Assembly: GCA_963705285.1 (NCBI GenBank)
Contig: OY970066.1
Span: 992,001 to 1,056,000 of the forward strand
DNA: 64,000 nt
Reading direction: 5' to 3'
Origin: JACMLD01 sp963705285
Lineage (GTDB): Bacteria > Bacteroidota > Bacteroidia > Chitinophagales > Chitinophagaceae
In this document: in pieces, positions 18,515 to 26,835 of the stretch
Numbering within the stretch: position 1 is the first letter of the stretch
Layout: each line of letters begins with the position of its first letter
Position numbers and translations under genes: made by a program
The notes under the pieces: model-generated
Databases searched by the model: none
Told to the model about the DNA's origin: nothing
What the model saw: only the letters and a program-made list of their open reading frames with translations

Positions 18515-19135
18515 TCAGGCTGAATATCGCTCCCATTCTTTTTTCTGGTGATTGAATTGTTTAATGATACGGGCAGGGTTTCCGGCGGCAATGGAGTAAT
18601 CAGGTACATCTTTGGTAACAATACTGCCAGCGGCAATTACACAATATTTACCAACGGTTACCCCGGCGGTAATAACGCTGTTGGCGCCAATCCAGCTGCC
18701 ATCGCCCACTGTAATAAGTGCAGTAGTGCAGGGTTGATACCGAAAGCCCACAGTAACATCGCTAAAGCCATGATTGAGCCCGCTCATCACTACATTTTGT
18801 GCAGTCATGATATGGTTGCCAATAGACACCGGTCCAATAATCACATTCATGGCGCCTATGAAAGCGGATTCGCCAATTTTTACCGGGCCCATTCCATTGT
18901 TAACAAACGTAAAATCTTCAATGGTGCTGTTAGCGCCTATCTCAAAAACATTATAAGGCATGGTATCCAGCCGGGCCCGCCGAAAGATGCGGGTATTACG
19001 TCCTCTTTTATGGTAGAAAGGATTTACAAAAACCTTTACCCACCAACGCGGCCGTACCCCGCCTTCAGACGAAATCAGCCACAGCGTTAATTTTTTTAAC
19101 CCAGGGCTCGATTTTATTTTCTCTGCCAGTGACAT
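18515..19135 (-). CDS. Hexapeptide-repeat acyltransferase (left-handed beta-helix)
   Basis: 206 aa. N-terminal helices are followed by repeated hexapeptides from about residue 60 (IGANSTIEDFTFV, IGESAFIGAMNVIIG, IGNHIMTAQNVVMSG, IGANSVITAGVTVGKYCVIAAGSIVTKDVPDYSIAAGNPARII), the WcaF/NodL-type architecture with the loop LNHGF containing the likely catalytic histidine. It should transfer an acetyl or acyl group to a sugar, probably in surface polysaccharide synthesis. The start at 19135 gives MSLAEKIKSSPGLKK. Upstream gene is 274 bp away and divergent, so it probably has its own promoter. Confidence 0.85.
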   Translation of the reverse strand: MSLAEKIKSSPGLKKLTLWLISSEGGVRPRWWVKVFVNPFYHKRGRNTRIFRRARLDTMPYNVFEIGANSTIEDFTFVNNGMGPVKIGESAFIGAMNVIIGPVSIGNHIMTAQNVVMSGLNHGFSDVTVGFRYQPCTTALITVGDGSWIGANSVITAGVTVGKYCVIAAGSIVTKDVPDYSIAAGNPARIIKQFNHQKKEWERYSA

Positions 19136-19409
19136 GTAGTATTGCGCTTTCTTTTTTAAGGGCTTGATTGACTGGTTGTGCGCATAGGCACGGTTAACAA
19201 CAGCGCGGATGTAAGCAATACAATATTATCAAAAACTGATTCTTTTTTAACCGCATTGTCTTTCGCTTCTTTTACCTCCGGCACTTAGCACCAAACATAC
19301 AATTAACCCCCCGAAATGTCAAATGATAAAGTCTGTTAATAAAACATATCAGCATATCAAATTTTCGTAATTTTCAACCCCATTCCTTCAAAACATAAAA
19401 ACGCTTGTC

Positions 19410-20297
19410 ATGCTAACACGCAGAAGATTTATTCAGCAGAGTTCAATATTGGCCGCCGCATTAATGATCGATCCTTCCGGCCTCTTTAAAATGCACAAAG
19501 ATTTAGGCATACAACTGTATACCGTAAGAGACGAAGTGTCTAAAGACCTGGAAACGGCATTGGCGGGTGTTTCAAAAGCCGGTTATACCATGACCGAATT
19601 GTACGGCTACGATTATAAAACGCGCCAGTTTTTTAAACGCAGCGTAAAAGAGATGGCCGCCCTGTTGAAAAAACATCATCTTACCACGCCCAGCGGCCAC
19701 TATAATATTCTTGACATGATGTATGATACCAGCTACAACTGGGACAGCTGGAAATATCTACTGGAAGATGCCAAATTGCTTGGCAACAAATATGTGGTGA
19801 TACCTTATATGGATGACAAACACCGCACACCGGATAATTTTAAACTGATGGCAGAGCGCCTGAATAAAGCAGGTGAGCTTAGCAAAGCTGCAGGCATTAC
19901 CACCGGCTATCACAACCACTGGTTTGAATTTGATGCCATGGGCGATGCTACCGCTTATGACTACCTGCTTAAAAATACCGATTCCAAACTGGTGAAATTT
20001 GAAATGGACCTGTACTGGTTTGCCAATGCCGGCCAGGATCCTATTGCATGGATAAAAAACTACCCCGGCCGTTTTCCAATGTGGCATATAAAAGACATGG
20101 AAGCAAAAACTGAAGGAAAAGATAAAGGACAAACCTGCGAGGTTGGCCAGGGTGTGATTGACTGGAAAAAAATCTTTACCCACCAGGCAGAAGCAGGTGT
20201 TGATTATGTATTTGTTGAGCAGGAACAGTACCGTAAACCGGTATTTGAATGCATAAAAATCAGTGCCGATTACATGAAGAAAAACCTTCTTAAATAA
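19410..20297 (+). CDS. Tat-exported sugar phosphate isomerase/epimerase family protein (TIM barrel)
   Basis: 295 aa. Begins MLTRRRFIQQSSILAAALM, a Tat-type signal with consecutive arginines. The mature protein has xylose-isomerase-like TIM barrel features: LGIQLYTVRDEV, HYNILDMM, GYHNHWFEFD with histidines of the metal site, FEMDLYWFANAG, MWHIKDM, and VFVEQEQ with an acidic ligand at the C-terminal barrel end. Probably acts in the periplasm on a keto-sugar. First gene of a plus-strand unit with a Gfo/Idh oxidoreductase 19 nt downstream and two DUF1080 genes behind it, the context of 3-keto-glycoside processing. Confidence 0.85.
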   Translation: MLTRRRFIQQSSILAAALMIDPSGLFKMHKDLGIQLYTVRDEVSKDLETALAGVSKAGYTMTELYGYDYKTRQFFKRSVKEMAALLKKHHLTTPSGHYNILDMMYDTSYNWDSWKYLLEDAKLLGNKYVVIPYMDDKHRTPDNFKLMAERLNKAGELSKAAGITTGYHNHWFEFDAMGDATAYDYLLKNTDSKLVKFEMDLYWFANAGQDPIAWIKNYPGRFPMWHIKDMEAKTEGKDKGQTCEVGQGVIDWKKIFTHQAEAGVDYVFVEQEQYRKPVFECIKISADYMKKNLLK

Positions 20298-20316
20298 TCT
20301 AAACATTCACATAATT

Positions 20317-21648
20317 ATGGCTTCCAGGAAAAAATTTTTGCAGCAGTCGTCTTTACTGCTGGGTGCCGGCGCCATGGCCGCTGCATTGGATAACAAGGCA
20401 TTTGCGTATTTTAAAAACCGGGTAATGCCTGCAGACCAACTTAATATTGGCGCTATCGGCATCAATGGCATGGGGTGGTCTAATGTAAAAGCAGCACTCA
20501 AAGTGCCAGGCGTAAACCTGGTTGCTGTGTGCGATGTAGATAAAAATGTAATAGGCAAAAGACTGGAAGAGCTGGGTAAGACCGGTGCCGATACTTCCAA
20601 AATAAAAGTGTACGATGATTACCGAAAACTGCTGGAACAGAAAGATATTGACGCAGTAATTATTGGTACACCCGATCACTGGCATGCACTTATTATGATA
20701 CATGCCTGCGAAGCGGGTAAAGATGTATATGTAGAAAAGCCCGTAGGCAACTCCATTATTGAATGCCGCACCATGGTAGCAGCACAGCAACGGTATAAAA
20801 AAGTGGTGCAGGCAGGCCAGTGGCAGCGCAGCCAGCAACATTTCAGGGATGCGGTAGATTTTGTGCAAACCGGCCAGCTGGGCAATATACGCACGGTTAA
20901 AGTGTGGTGTTACCAGGGCTGGATGAAACCCGGCCCGGTTGTGGCCGACAGCGCACCACCCGCAGGCGTGGATTATAAACAATGGCTCGGCCCGGCCGCT
21001 ACCCGGCCTTTCAATGCCAGCCGCTTTCATTTTAATTTTCGCTGGTTTTGGGATTATGCCGGCGGTTTAATGACAGACTGGGGCGTACACTTGTTAGATT
21101 ATGGACTGCTGGGCATGAAATCTCCTGTACCAAAATCTGTAGCAGCACTCGGTGGCCGCTTTGCCTACCCCGACCTGTATGAAGAAACGCCCGATACACT
21201 CACTACTCTCTACGAATTTGACGGTTTTAATATGGTTTGGGATTCTGCTATGGGTATAGATAACGGCTCTTACGGCAGAGACCATGGCATTGCCTATATT
21301 GGTAATAACGGTACACTCATTGTTAACCGCGGCGGATGGGAAGTGATAGAAGAAAAACAGAGTAAGAGCAAAGTCAGCAAGCCTTTTGTGAAACCTTCAG
21401 ACAACGGACTTGATAAACATTGGGAAAATTTTGTAAGCGTGGTTAAATCGCGCAAAACGGAAGACCTCCATTGCTCTATACAAGCCGGCGCACATGTGGC
21501 TACGGTGGCCCAAATGGGCAATATTGCCTTTCGGAGCGGTAAAAAACTGGTGTGGGATGGTGCGAAGGAACGTTTTACCGACGAGGCTATTAATAAGCAG
21601 TACCTGCTCAAAGAATATCAAAACGGGTATAAGCTGCCGGTAGTATAG
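20317..21648 (+). CDS. Gfo/Idh/MocA family oxidoreductase with export signal
   Basis: 443 aa. N-terminal MASRKKFLQQSSLLLGAGAM resembles a Tat signal with K in place of R. Then the Rossmann segment LNIGAIGINGMGWSNV, DHWHALI, and the family motif EKPVGNSIIECR with the conserved EKP lysine; the C-terminal half has the DWGVHLLDYG metal/substrate segment found in exported bacterial Gfo/Idh proteins. This family oxidises or reduces sugars with NAD(P) and in related loci makes or reduces 3-keto sugars. Co-transcribed with the isomerase (19 nt upstream) and DUF1080 genes. Exact substrate unknown. Confidence 0.87.
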   Translation: MASRKKFLQQSSLLLGAGAMAAALDNKAFAYFKNRVMPADQLNIGAIGINGMGWSNVKAALKVPGVNLVAVCDVDKNVIGKRLEELGKTGADTSKIKVYDDYRKLLEQKDIDAVIIGTPDHWHALIMIHACEAGKDVYVEKPVGNSIIECRTMVAAQQRYKKVVQAGQWQRSQQHFRDAVDFVQTGQLGNIRTVKVWCYQGWMKPGPVVADSAPPAGVDYKQWLGPAATRPFNASRFHFNFRWFWDYAGGLMTDWGVHLLDYGLLGMKSPVPKSVAALGGRFAYPDLYEETPDTLTTLYEFDGFNMVWDSAMGIDNGSYGRDHGIAYIGNNGTLIVNRGGWEVIEEKQSKSKVSKPFVKPSDNGLDKHWENFVSVVKSRKTEDLHCSIQAGAHVATVAQMGNIAFRSGKKLVWDGAKERFTDEAINKQYLLKEYQNGYKLPVV

Positions 21649-21731
21649 ACGATATCATTTTGTTAATGCGCCTGGTGTAACCGGGCAACACAAAAAACAA
21701 TAAATAACTTTCGGGTTAAATAATACATGGT

Positions 21732-22505
21732 ATGATTAATAAGAAGATGGCTGCCGTATTGCTGGCGGGTTTTGTGTCAGCCAACCTGCTGGCGCAGCAA
21801 AAGGGAGATCCCAAAGCAACTGAATTCTATAGCCCGGTTCCAAAGGTGGTGAGCCCCGGCAATGCTGTATCGGACGCACCGGCTGACGCAGTTGTGCTAT
21901 TTGATGGCAAAAACCTGGATCAGTGGACCTCCGTGAAGACGCCCGGCGACCCCGCAAAATGGAAAGTAGCAGACGGCGTGTTTACAGTGAATAAAAGCAG
22001 CGGCAATATTCAAACAAAAAAATCATTTACAGATTATCAGTTGCACCTGGAGTGGCGCATACCTGCAGACATTACCGGTACAGGGCAGGCACGGGGCAAC
22101 AGTGGTGTTTTTTTGGCTTCTACCGGTCCGGGAGATGACGGGTATGAAATACAGATTTTAGACTGCTACAACAACAGCACTTATGTAAACGGGCAAACAG
22201 GCAGCGTATACAAACAAGCCGTGCCACTGGCCAACGCTTGTAAAAAACCGGGCGAATGGCAGACCTATGATATTTTTTGGACAGCACCACGGTTTAATGA
22301 TGACAGCACATTAAAAACCCCCGCTTATGTAACAGTAATACATAACGGTGTTTTGCTGCAAAACCATTATGAGTTAAAAGGACAAACCGTTTACATTGGA
22401 ACCCCCTTTTATAAAAAGCACGGCGCAGCCCCTATTAAATTGCAGGCACACGGCGATAAAAGCGAGCCCGTTAGTTTCCGTAATATCTGGGTAAGGGAAT
22501 TATAA
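21732..22505 (+). CDS. Secreted DUF1080 protein (3-keto-disaccharide hydrolase family)
   Basis: 257 aa with a signal peptide (MAAVLLAGFVSANLLAQ). DUF1080 concanavalin-like fold: VVLFDGKNLDQWTS at the start, LHLEWRIP, GNSGVFLAS, GYEIQILD, PGEWQTYDIFWTAPRF, and the end PIKLQAHGDKSEPVSFRNIWVREL. Pfam calls the family 3-keto-disaccharide hydrolase; members cleave glycosidic bonds after C3 oxidation. Its neighbour at 22609 is a close tandem paralogue, sharing the YGS-type segment TYVNGQTGSVYKQAVPLANACKKPGEWQ almost unchanged (positions about 150-180). Third gene of the operon that begins at 19410. Confidence 0.87.
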   Translation: MINKKMAAVLLAGFVSANLLAQQKGDPKATEFYSPVPKVVSPGNAVSDAPADAVVLFDGKNLDQWTSVKTPGDPAKWKVADGVFTVNKSSGNIQTKKSFTDYQLHLEWRIPADITGTGQARGNSGVFLASTGPGDDGYEIQILDCYNNSTYVNGQTGSVYKQAVPLANACKKPGEWQTYDIFWTAPRFNDDSTLKTPAYVTVIHNGVLLQNHYELKGQTVYIGTPFYKKHGAAPIKLQAHGDKSEPVSFRNIWVREL

Positions 22506-22608
22506 GAAAACAATGGAACAACTTATAGTAATAACCCCTCAGTGTTAGAAAATTAATACCAGGCGCAAATACACCAAATATAACGGGATACCATTTTAAT
22601 AGAATTAT

Positions 22609-23373
22609 ATGCAAAAAAATTTGTTGTTACCCTGTGTGGCGTTACTGTTGTCAAACATATGTTTCAGCCAAACAAAAGCCGAACAAACTGAATATTATAC
22701 GCCCGTACCTAAGATTATTACGCCCGGGGCAAATTTTGCCGCACCGCCTTCAGACGCTATTATCTTGTTTGATGGCAAAAACCTCGATGAATGGGTATTG
22801 GAAAAAGACTCAGCAGCCACCAAAAAATGGACACTGGCGGATAACGTAATGACCGTAGACAAAACTACCGGCGACCTGCAAACGAAAAGAAAGTTCATGG
22901 ATTTTCAATTGCATATTGAGTACCGCATTCCCGAAAACATTACAGGTACCGGGCAAGGCCGTGGCAACAGCGGCATTTTTTTAGCGGCACTTCCCTGGGG
23001 CGCCGGCGGATATGAATTGCAGGTGCTGGATAACTATAAAAATACCACGTACGTAAACGGTCAGGTAGGCAGTATGTACAAACAGGCTGTGCCCCTGGCC
23101 AATGCCTGTAAAAAGCCGGGCGAATGGCAAACATATGATGTAGTATGGACTGCCCCCCGCTTTAATGATCACGGCATACTGGTGTCGCCGGCCCGTGTAA
23201 CCGTTTTTCATAATGGTGTGCTGGTGCAAAACAATACTACTTTGCTGGGTGATACACCTTATATTGGTCAACCTGCCTATCGGGTACATGGCGCATCGCC
23301 TATAAAATTGCAATCGCACGGAGATAAAAGCGAGCCCATCAGTTATAAAAATATTTGGTTACGGGAGTTGTAA
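22609..23373 (+). CDS. Secreted DUF1080 protein, tandem paralogue
   Basis: 254 aa with a signal peptide (LLLPCVALLLSNICFSQ). Same layout as the preceding gene: IILFDGKNLDEWVL, LHIEYRIP, GNSGIFLAA, GYELQVLDNY, KKPGEWQTYDVVWTAPRF, and PIKLQSHGDKSEPISYKNIWLREL. The two copies differ most in the loop around residues 60-75 and in the segment before the last strands, suggesting duplication followed by substrate divergence. 103 bp separate the genes; a perfect intrinsic terminator follows at 23397, so this is the last gene of the operon. Confidence 0.87.
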   Translation: MQKNLLLPCVALLLSNICFSQTKAEQTEYYTPVPKIITPGANFAAPPSDAIILFDGKNLDEWVLEKDSAATKKWTLADNVMTVDKTTGDLQTKRKFMDFQLHIEYRIPENITGTGQGRGNSGIFLAALPWGAGGYELQVLDNYKNTTYVNGQVGSMYKQAVPLANACKKPGEWQTYDVVWTAPRFNDHGILVSPARVTVFHNGVLVQNNTTLLGDTPYIGQPAYRVHGASPIKLQSHGDKSEPISYKNIWLREL

Positions 23374-23396
23374 AAAACATTGTACAGATTACCCCT

Positions 23397-23429
23397 AAAA
23401 GCCGGAAAATATATGCTCCGGCTTTTTTT
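23397..23429 (+). terminator. Intrinsic terminator ending the isomerase-Gfo/Idh-DUF1080 operon
   Basis: AAAAGCCGGA (23397-23406) pairs with TCCGGCTTTT (23417-23426) around a 10-nt loop, followed by a run of T. Lies 23 nt after the last stop codon. Confidence 0.85.
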
Positions 23430-23903
23430 GTTACAGGATAATAACCTAGTTGTTTAATTATAATTGTATAATTATAAATAGAATTTTTTCCAGTAAGTGC
23501 TAACCGCCAACCTACTGCTATTGAGTTAATATAACGTTATCGTTGCTGCCTGCACCGCACAGAAATATGTGCCCGTTGAGAGCACCAATGATTTATGTGG
23601 ATAACATTTTCTGCCTTCTGCCTTATTTTATCGGTGATATTCCCACCCGCTAATGTGCATAACTTCAAAATTTTGAGTTTAGAATTTATTTGATGGTGAT
23701 GTTATTCCTCAACGGAAATCCGTAGATGGAAAAATTTTCCTCATTGCATATTAAAAATAGTTTGCATTGTGGCACAATCATTGACTTGTGATTCGTGGCC
23801 GGAAAATTGAACATGTCAGAATAACAATAATTTTTATTAGAAATATTTATTGGATAACAAATACATTTCACACTCTTCATCAATCGATTTAAAATTTAAA
23901 ACA
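23430..23903. other. 474-bp AT-rich spacer upstream of the OmpA-like lipoprotein
   Basis: I see no gene. There is a small palindromic AT stretch at about 23457-23480 (TTATAATTGTATAATTATAA) and no clear promoter match. It probably holds the promoter and a long leader of the downstream gene. Confidence 0.4.
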
Positions 23904-24932
23904 ATGAAAACAACTACAATGCGAACCGTGGGTGTAATATTTTCTGCGGGTGTATTACTAACCAGCTGTGTATCGTCAAAAAAATATCATGCATCACAAG
24001 CCGCTGTCGCAAAATTACAAGCAGACAGCACCGCACTTGCGCAGAAGGTAAGCACTTTGAACAATGATGTTTCTTCATGGCAGCAAAAAAATGCTGATCT
24101 GCAGAAATCTGTTGAAACTGCTAATTCTAATTCAGCAGGTTTGCAAAAGAACGTTGCCTATTATTCTGATTTTGCTTCAAAACAACAGTCATCTACAACC
24201 GCAATCAGCGATGAATTAAAAACAACATTAGCCCCTGCAGGTTTAACAGACCAGGATGTAATGACTACCGATGGAAAAATCTACGTTAACATTGGCGAGA
24301 AAAGCCTTTTTAAAGGAAACAGCAGTGTTTTATCAGCAAAAGGTAAGGAACTGGTAAGCAGCCTGGGCGAATTTGTAAAAAGCAAAGAAGCAGTTGACGT
24401 AGCAGTGGCCGACCTGGAACTTGCTAACGATGGTGGCACTACCACAACAACCGAAGTAACCGGCAGTGGTGCAACCAATTCAGGAACTACTCAAGGAACT
24501 GGAAACAGTAACAGCAATGTTGGTGCAGGTAATACTGCCAGCAACAACAACGCTGATTATGCTAACACAACAACAGGTACTAGAAAAGCAAAACGCAGTG
24601 TAGCTGTGCATCATGCAAAGAAAGCACCTGCGGCATCTGGCGAAAGCAAATCTGTAACTTATTCTTCAAACCGCAGTAACAAATACACGGCAGCACGTAA
24701 TAGCAGAACTGCTGCACGTGCACTTGCATGGAAACGCCAGAATGCAGTTGCTGACGCAATGCTGAAAAATGGCATTCCTAAAGTAAAATTGGTTTCTCAA
24801 TTACCAGGTACAGGTACACCCGCAGCTAACTCTCAAAAAGGTGTTCAGGTAATACTTGTTAATGACATGGATAATTTTTACAAACACATGACTGAAGCAC
24901 CTGCTGCCCAGCCTGTAAGTAAAAATCCTTAA
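23904..24932 (+). CDS. OmpA-like lipoprotein with a low-complexity insertion
   Basis: 342 aa from the ATG of MKTTTMRTVGVIF (18 upstream codons begin with TTG). Lipobox VLLTSC gives a lipoprotein. A coiled coil follows (about 25-95), then an OmpA-like start (KIYVNIGEKSLFKGNSSVLSAKGKELVSSLGEFV, about 130-165). The domain is interrupted by roughly 100 residues rich in Thr, Gly, Asn and Ser followed by a Lys/Arg/Ala stretch (about 180-275), and resumes with TAARALAWKRQNAVADAMLKNGI, the usual OmpA second half. A normal OmpA domain has no such insert. Likely anchored in the outer membrane and facing the periplasm; peptidoglycan binding is uncertain. Ends at a perfect terminator. Confidence 0.75.
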   Translation: MKTTTMRTVGVIFSAGVLLTSCVSSKKYHASQAAVAKLQADSTALAQKVSTLNNDVSSWQQKNADLQKSVETANSNSAGLQKNVAYYSDFASKQQSSTTAISDELKTTLAPAGLTDQDVMTTDGKIYVNIGEKSLFKGNSSVLSAKGKELVSSLGEFVKSKEAVDVAVADLELANDGGTTTTTEVTGSGATNSGTTQGTGNSNSNVGAGNTASNNNADYANTTTGTRKAKRSVAVHHAKKAPAASGESKSVTYSSNRSNKYTAARNSRTAARALAWKRQNAVADAMLKNGIPKVKLVSQLPGTGTPAANSQKGVQVILVNDMDNFYKHMTEAPAAQPVSKNP

Positions 24933-24954
24933 TAAAAATATTGATACTAAATAC

Positions 24955-24987
24955 AAAAGCAGCGCTATCAGAGCGCTGCTTTTTTTG
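24955..24987 (+). terminator. Intrinsic terminator after the OmpA-like lipoprotein
   Basis: AAAAGCAGCGCT (24955-24966), loop ATCAG, AGCGCTGCTTTT (24972-24983) and four further T: a 12-bp perfect stem 22 nt after the stop codon. Confidence 0.92.
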
Positions 24988-25039
24988 TAAAATCATAACA
25001 GAGGTGGCAACTGTTAACAAATGCATGACAATGAAAAAT

Positions 25040-25696
25040 CTATGGCTTTAAGATGTCGTCCTCCCAATTCTTTGGATTACACCTGATGTAATTGAAGATA
25101 TCATTGTATGATTTTGTGGTTCGAATAATATGCTCGTAATAATTACGCTGCCAGATTTTGCCGAATAATGTGTTGGGGTAATTTTTTTTAAAGGCGTCAA
25201 GAATTTTCTTCGATACCAATGATTTATATACACCAACCATATTGCCAATAGTAACGACCGTAGGGGCGGGGCTTGCCCCCGCCATATTTTTGGGTAATCC
25301 CTTTTCTGCTGCAACTGTTGATAAACTATGGGAGAAATATGTTCGTATTTTGGATTCACTAGTATTTTCTTTGTCAGAAATACTCTCTGTTACATTGTCT
25401 TGCTCGTTTCCTACTAATCGGGTGGGGGCAAGCCCCGCCCCTACATTCTTAATTGAAATAATTGCATGAATATGATTTGGCATTATTTGAAAAACATCTA
25501 ATCCAATATTTGGAAATCGGAGCGGCAAATGTTCCAGTTCATTAAATGCAATATTGCCATATTCATTAAGAACCATCTCGTTGTTTTCAATGGTTCCGAA
25601 TAGACAATCTTTGTTGTGCAAACAAATTGTAATGAAATAAGACCCGGTGGATGAATAATCATAACCTGCAAGCCGAATATTTTTTCTTTTATTCAT
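25040..25696 (-). CDS. REP-associated tyrosine transposase (Y1/HUH, RAYT) with an internal REP pair
   Basis: 218 aa. N-terminal IRLAGYDYSSTGSYFITICL, the HUH motif MPNHIHAI (H75, H77), and the C-terminal YYEHIIRTTKSYNDIFNYIRCNP carrying the candidate nucleophile tyrosine (Y203). This family of single-copy enzymes is linked to REP palindromes. Here two GC-rich REP-like repeats in inverted orientation lie inside the reading frame and are translated as VGAGLAPT (residues 85-92) and AGASPAPT (139-146). The insert sits in the variable region between the HUH domain and the C-terminal helix and keeps the frame open. No IS ends were found around the gene. Confidence 0.85.
   Translation of the reverse strand: MNKRKNIRLAGYDYSSTGSYFITICLHNKDCLFGTIENNEMVLNEYGNIAFNELEHLPLRFPNIGLDVFQIMPNHIHAIISIKNVGAGLAPTRLVGNEQDNVTESISDKENTSESKIRTYFSHSLSTVAAEKGLPKNMAGASPAPTVVTIGNMVGVYKSLVSKKILDAFKKNYPNTLFGKIWQRNYYEHIIRTTKSYNDIFNYIRCNPKNWEDDILKP
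25260..25444. repeat. Inverted REP-like palindrome pair (REPIN-like) inside the RAYT gene
   Basis: 25260-25283 (GTAGGGGCGGGGCTTGCCCC plus CGCC) and 25421-25444 (starts GGTGGGGGCAAGCCCCGCCC) are reverse complements at 23 of 24 positions, 137 bp apart. Each is itself palindromic around GGGGC..TTGCCCC. Together they could form a long hairpin. GC content is far above the surrounding gene. Confidence 0.85.
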
Positions 25697-25809
25697 GATT
25701 GATTAAGCGTTTATAGCGCAATATAAATCGATCATAACTCAGGTATTTGTCAAACACAGGGGAGAGAAAAGATATAATTATTTTGAATTTGTAAAAAAGT
25801 AAAACTTTT

Positions 25810-26742
25810 TTACCGAACAACCTCATTCACTAGGGCCTTCATTTTTTGTAAGCCAGTGCGCGCTACCAGCAAGGCATCCTGCTCCCAGTAAGATCTGTTG
25901 AACAGTTCAAGAGAGAGAGTTTTGGTGCCACCCATTGTTTTCAGCGCGGTAAGAATACTTTTCATTGGCGCTGCACCGTCTCCCGGGTATACGCGGTCTG
26001 CATCGGTTTGTTCTTGTACAGGTTTACCGGCAGGATAATCATTCATGTGTATAATATCAATCACTTTTCCGCTTACTAAATGGAGGCATTCAAAACCACT
26101 ACCGCCGCGAAAAAGGTGGTACACATCAGGTAAAATACGTGCATCTTTATCATTAGCTGCAGCAGCAATGGCCAATGCCTGGCTAAAATTATACAGTGTG
26201 CCAGATGCACCCCAGAATTCCAGTAAAGGCATTACACCTGTTTTTCTACCCAGCTCTAGTATCTCCCGGTACCGGGTACCCGCTTTTTGAAAATCAATTG
26301 GTTGATCTTTTGATAAACCCGCGGGCGGAGCTGCAATGCGTTTGCACCCAAGCGCGGCCATTATGCGCATTTCTTTTTCAAGTGTTACCAGTGCAGCGCT
26401 CCGTTTGGCTTCATCGTCGCTCATCCATTCGGTAAAACTGATGGTGTTTTCTACACGCAGTTTCCTGGCCGCCAGAAATTTTGCCAGCTGCTCAACAGTA
26501 TTGCCCTGGGCCAGCCATTCCTGGATATCTCTTATCCAAAGCTCTACGCCATCGTAACCGGCAGTACCGGCGATCTCCAGCATTTTTAGCAAACCTGGTT
26601 TCTGCCCCATAATGGTACTGGTATTAAGACAAAAACGAAAAGGGCCAATGGAAGCGGGGGCCGCCTGTATGAAAGAAGCAGGTACCAGTGAGGCTGCCGC
26701 AGTAATTCCGGTTATACGGAGCATGTCTCTTCTGTTGAGCAT
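25810..26742 (-). CDS. Tat-exported sugar phosphate isomerase/epimerase family protein
   Basis: 310 aa from the ATG of MLNRRDMLRITGITAAASLV, a Tat signal (NRRDML); two earlier codons start with TTG. TIM-barrel features: FRFCLNTSTIMGQ, GYDGVELWIRDIQEW, CKRIAAPPAG, PLLEFWGASG, LPDVYHLFRGG with D and H metal-site residues, DIIHMNDYP, and LSLELFNRSYWEQD with the late glutamate. Predicted metal-dependent ketose/aldose isomerase or epimerase. It stands between a transposase and a secreted protein of unknown function but belongs by type to the surrounding keto-glycoside locus. Confidence 0.82.
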   Translation of the reverse strand: MLNRRDMLRITGITAAASLVPASFIQAAPASIGPFRFCLNTSTIMGQKPGLLKMLEIAGTAGYDGVELWIRDIQEWLAQGNTVEQLAKFLAARKLRVENTISFTEWMSDDEAKRSAALVTLEKEMRIMAALGCKRIAAPPAGLSKDQPIDFQKAGTRYREILELGRKTGVMPLLEFWGASGTLYNFSQALAIAAAANDKDARILPDVYHLFRGGSGFECLHLVSGKVIDIIHMNDYPAGKPVQEQTDADRVYPGDGAAPMKSILTALKTMGGTKTLSLELFNRSYWEQDALLVARTGLQKMKALVNEVVR

Positions 26743-26835
26743 ATACAAACAATATTAAGTTGCTGATAATTTATTCTATAAATGTAAGTGAAACAACAGA
26801 AATACAAAGTCCCCACCCAGGTTGGTGGCAAATAC

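Noticed and set aside
23686..23883. Minus-strand 65-codon frame in the OmpA upstream spacer
   Set aside because: Composition is unlike that of the neighbouring genes and no domain is seen.
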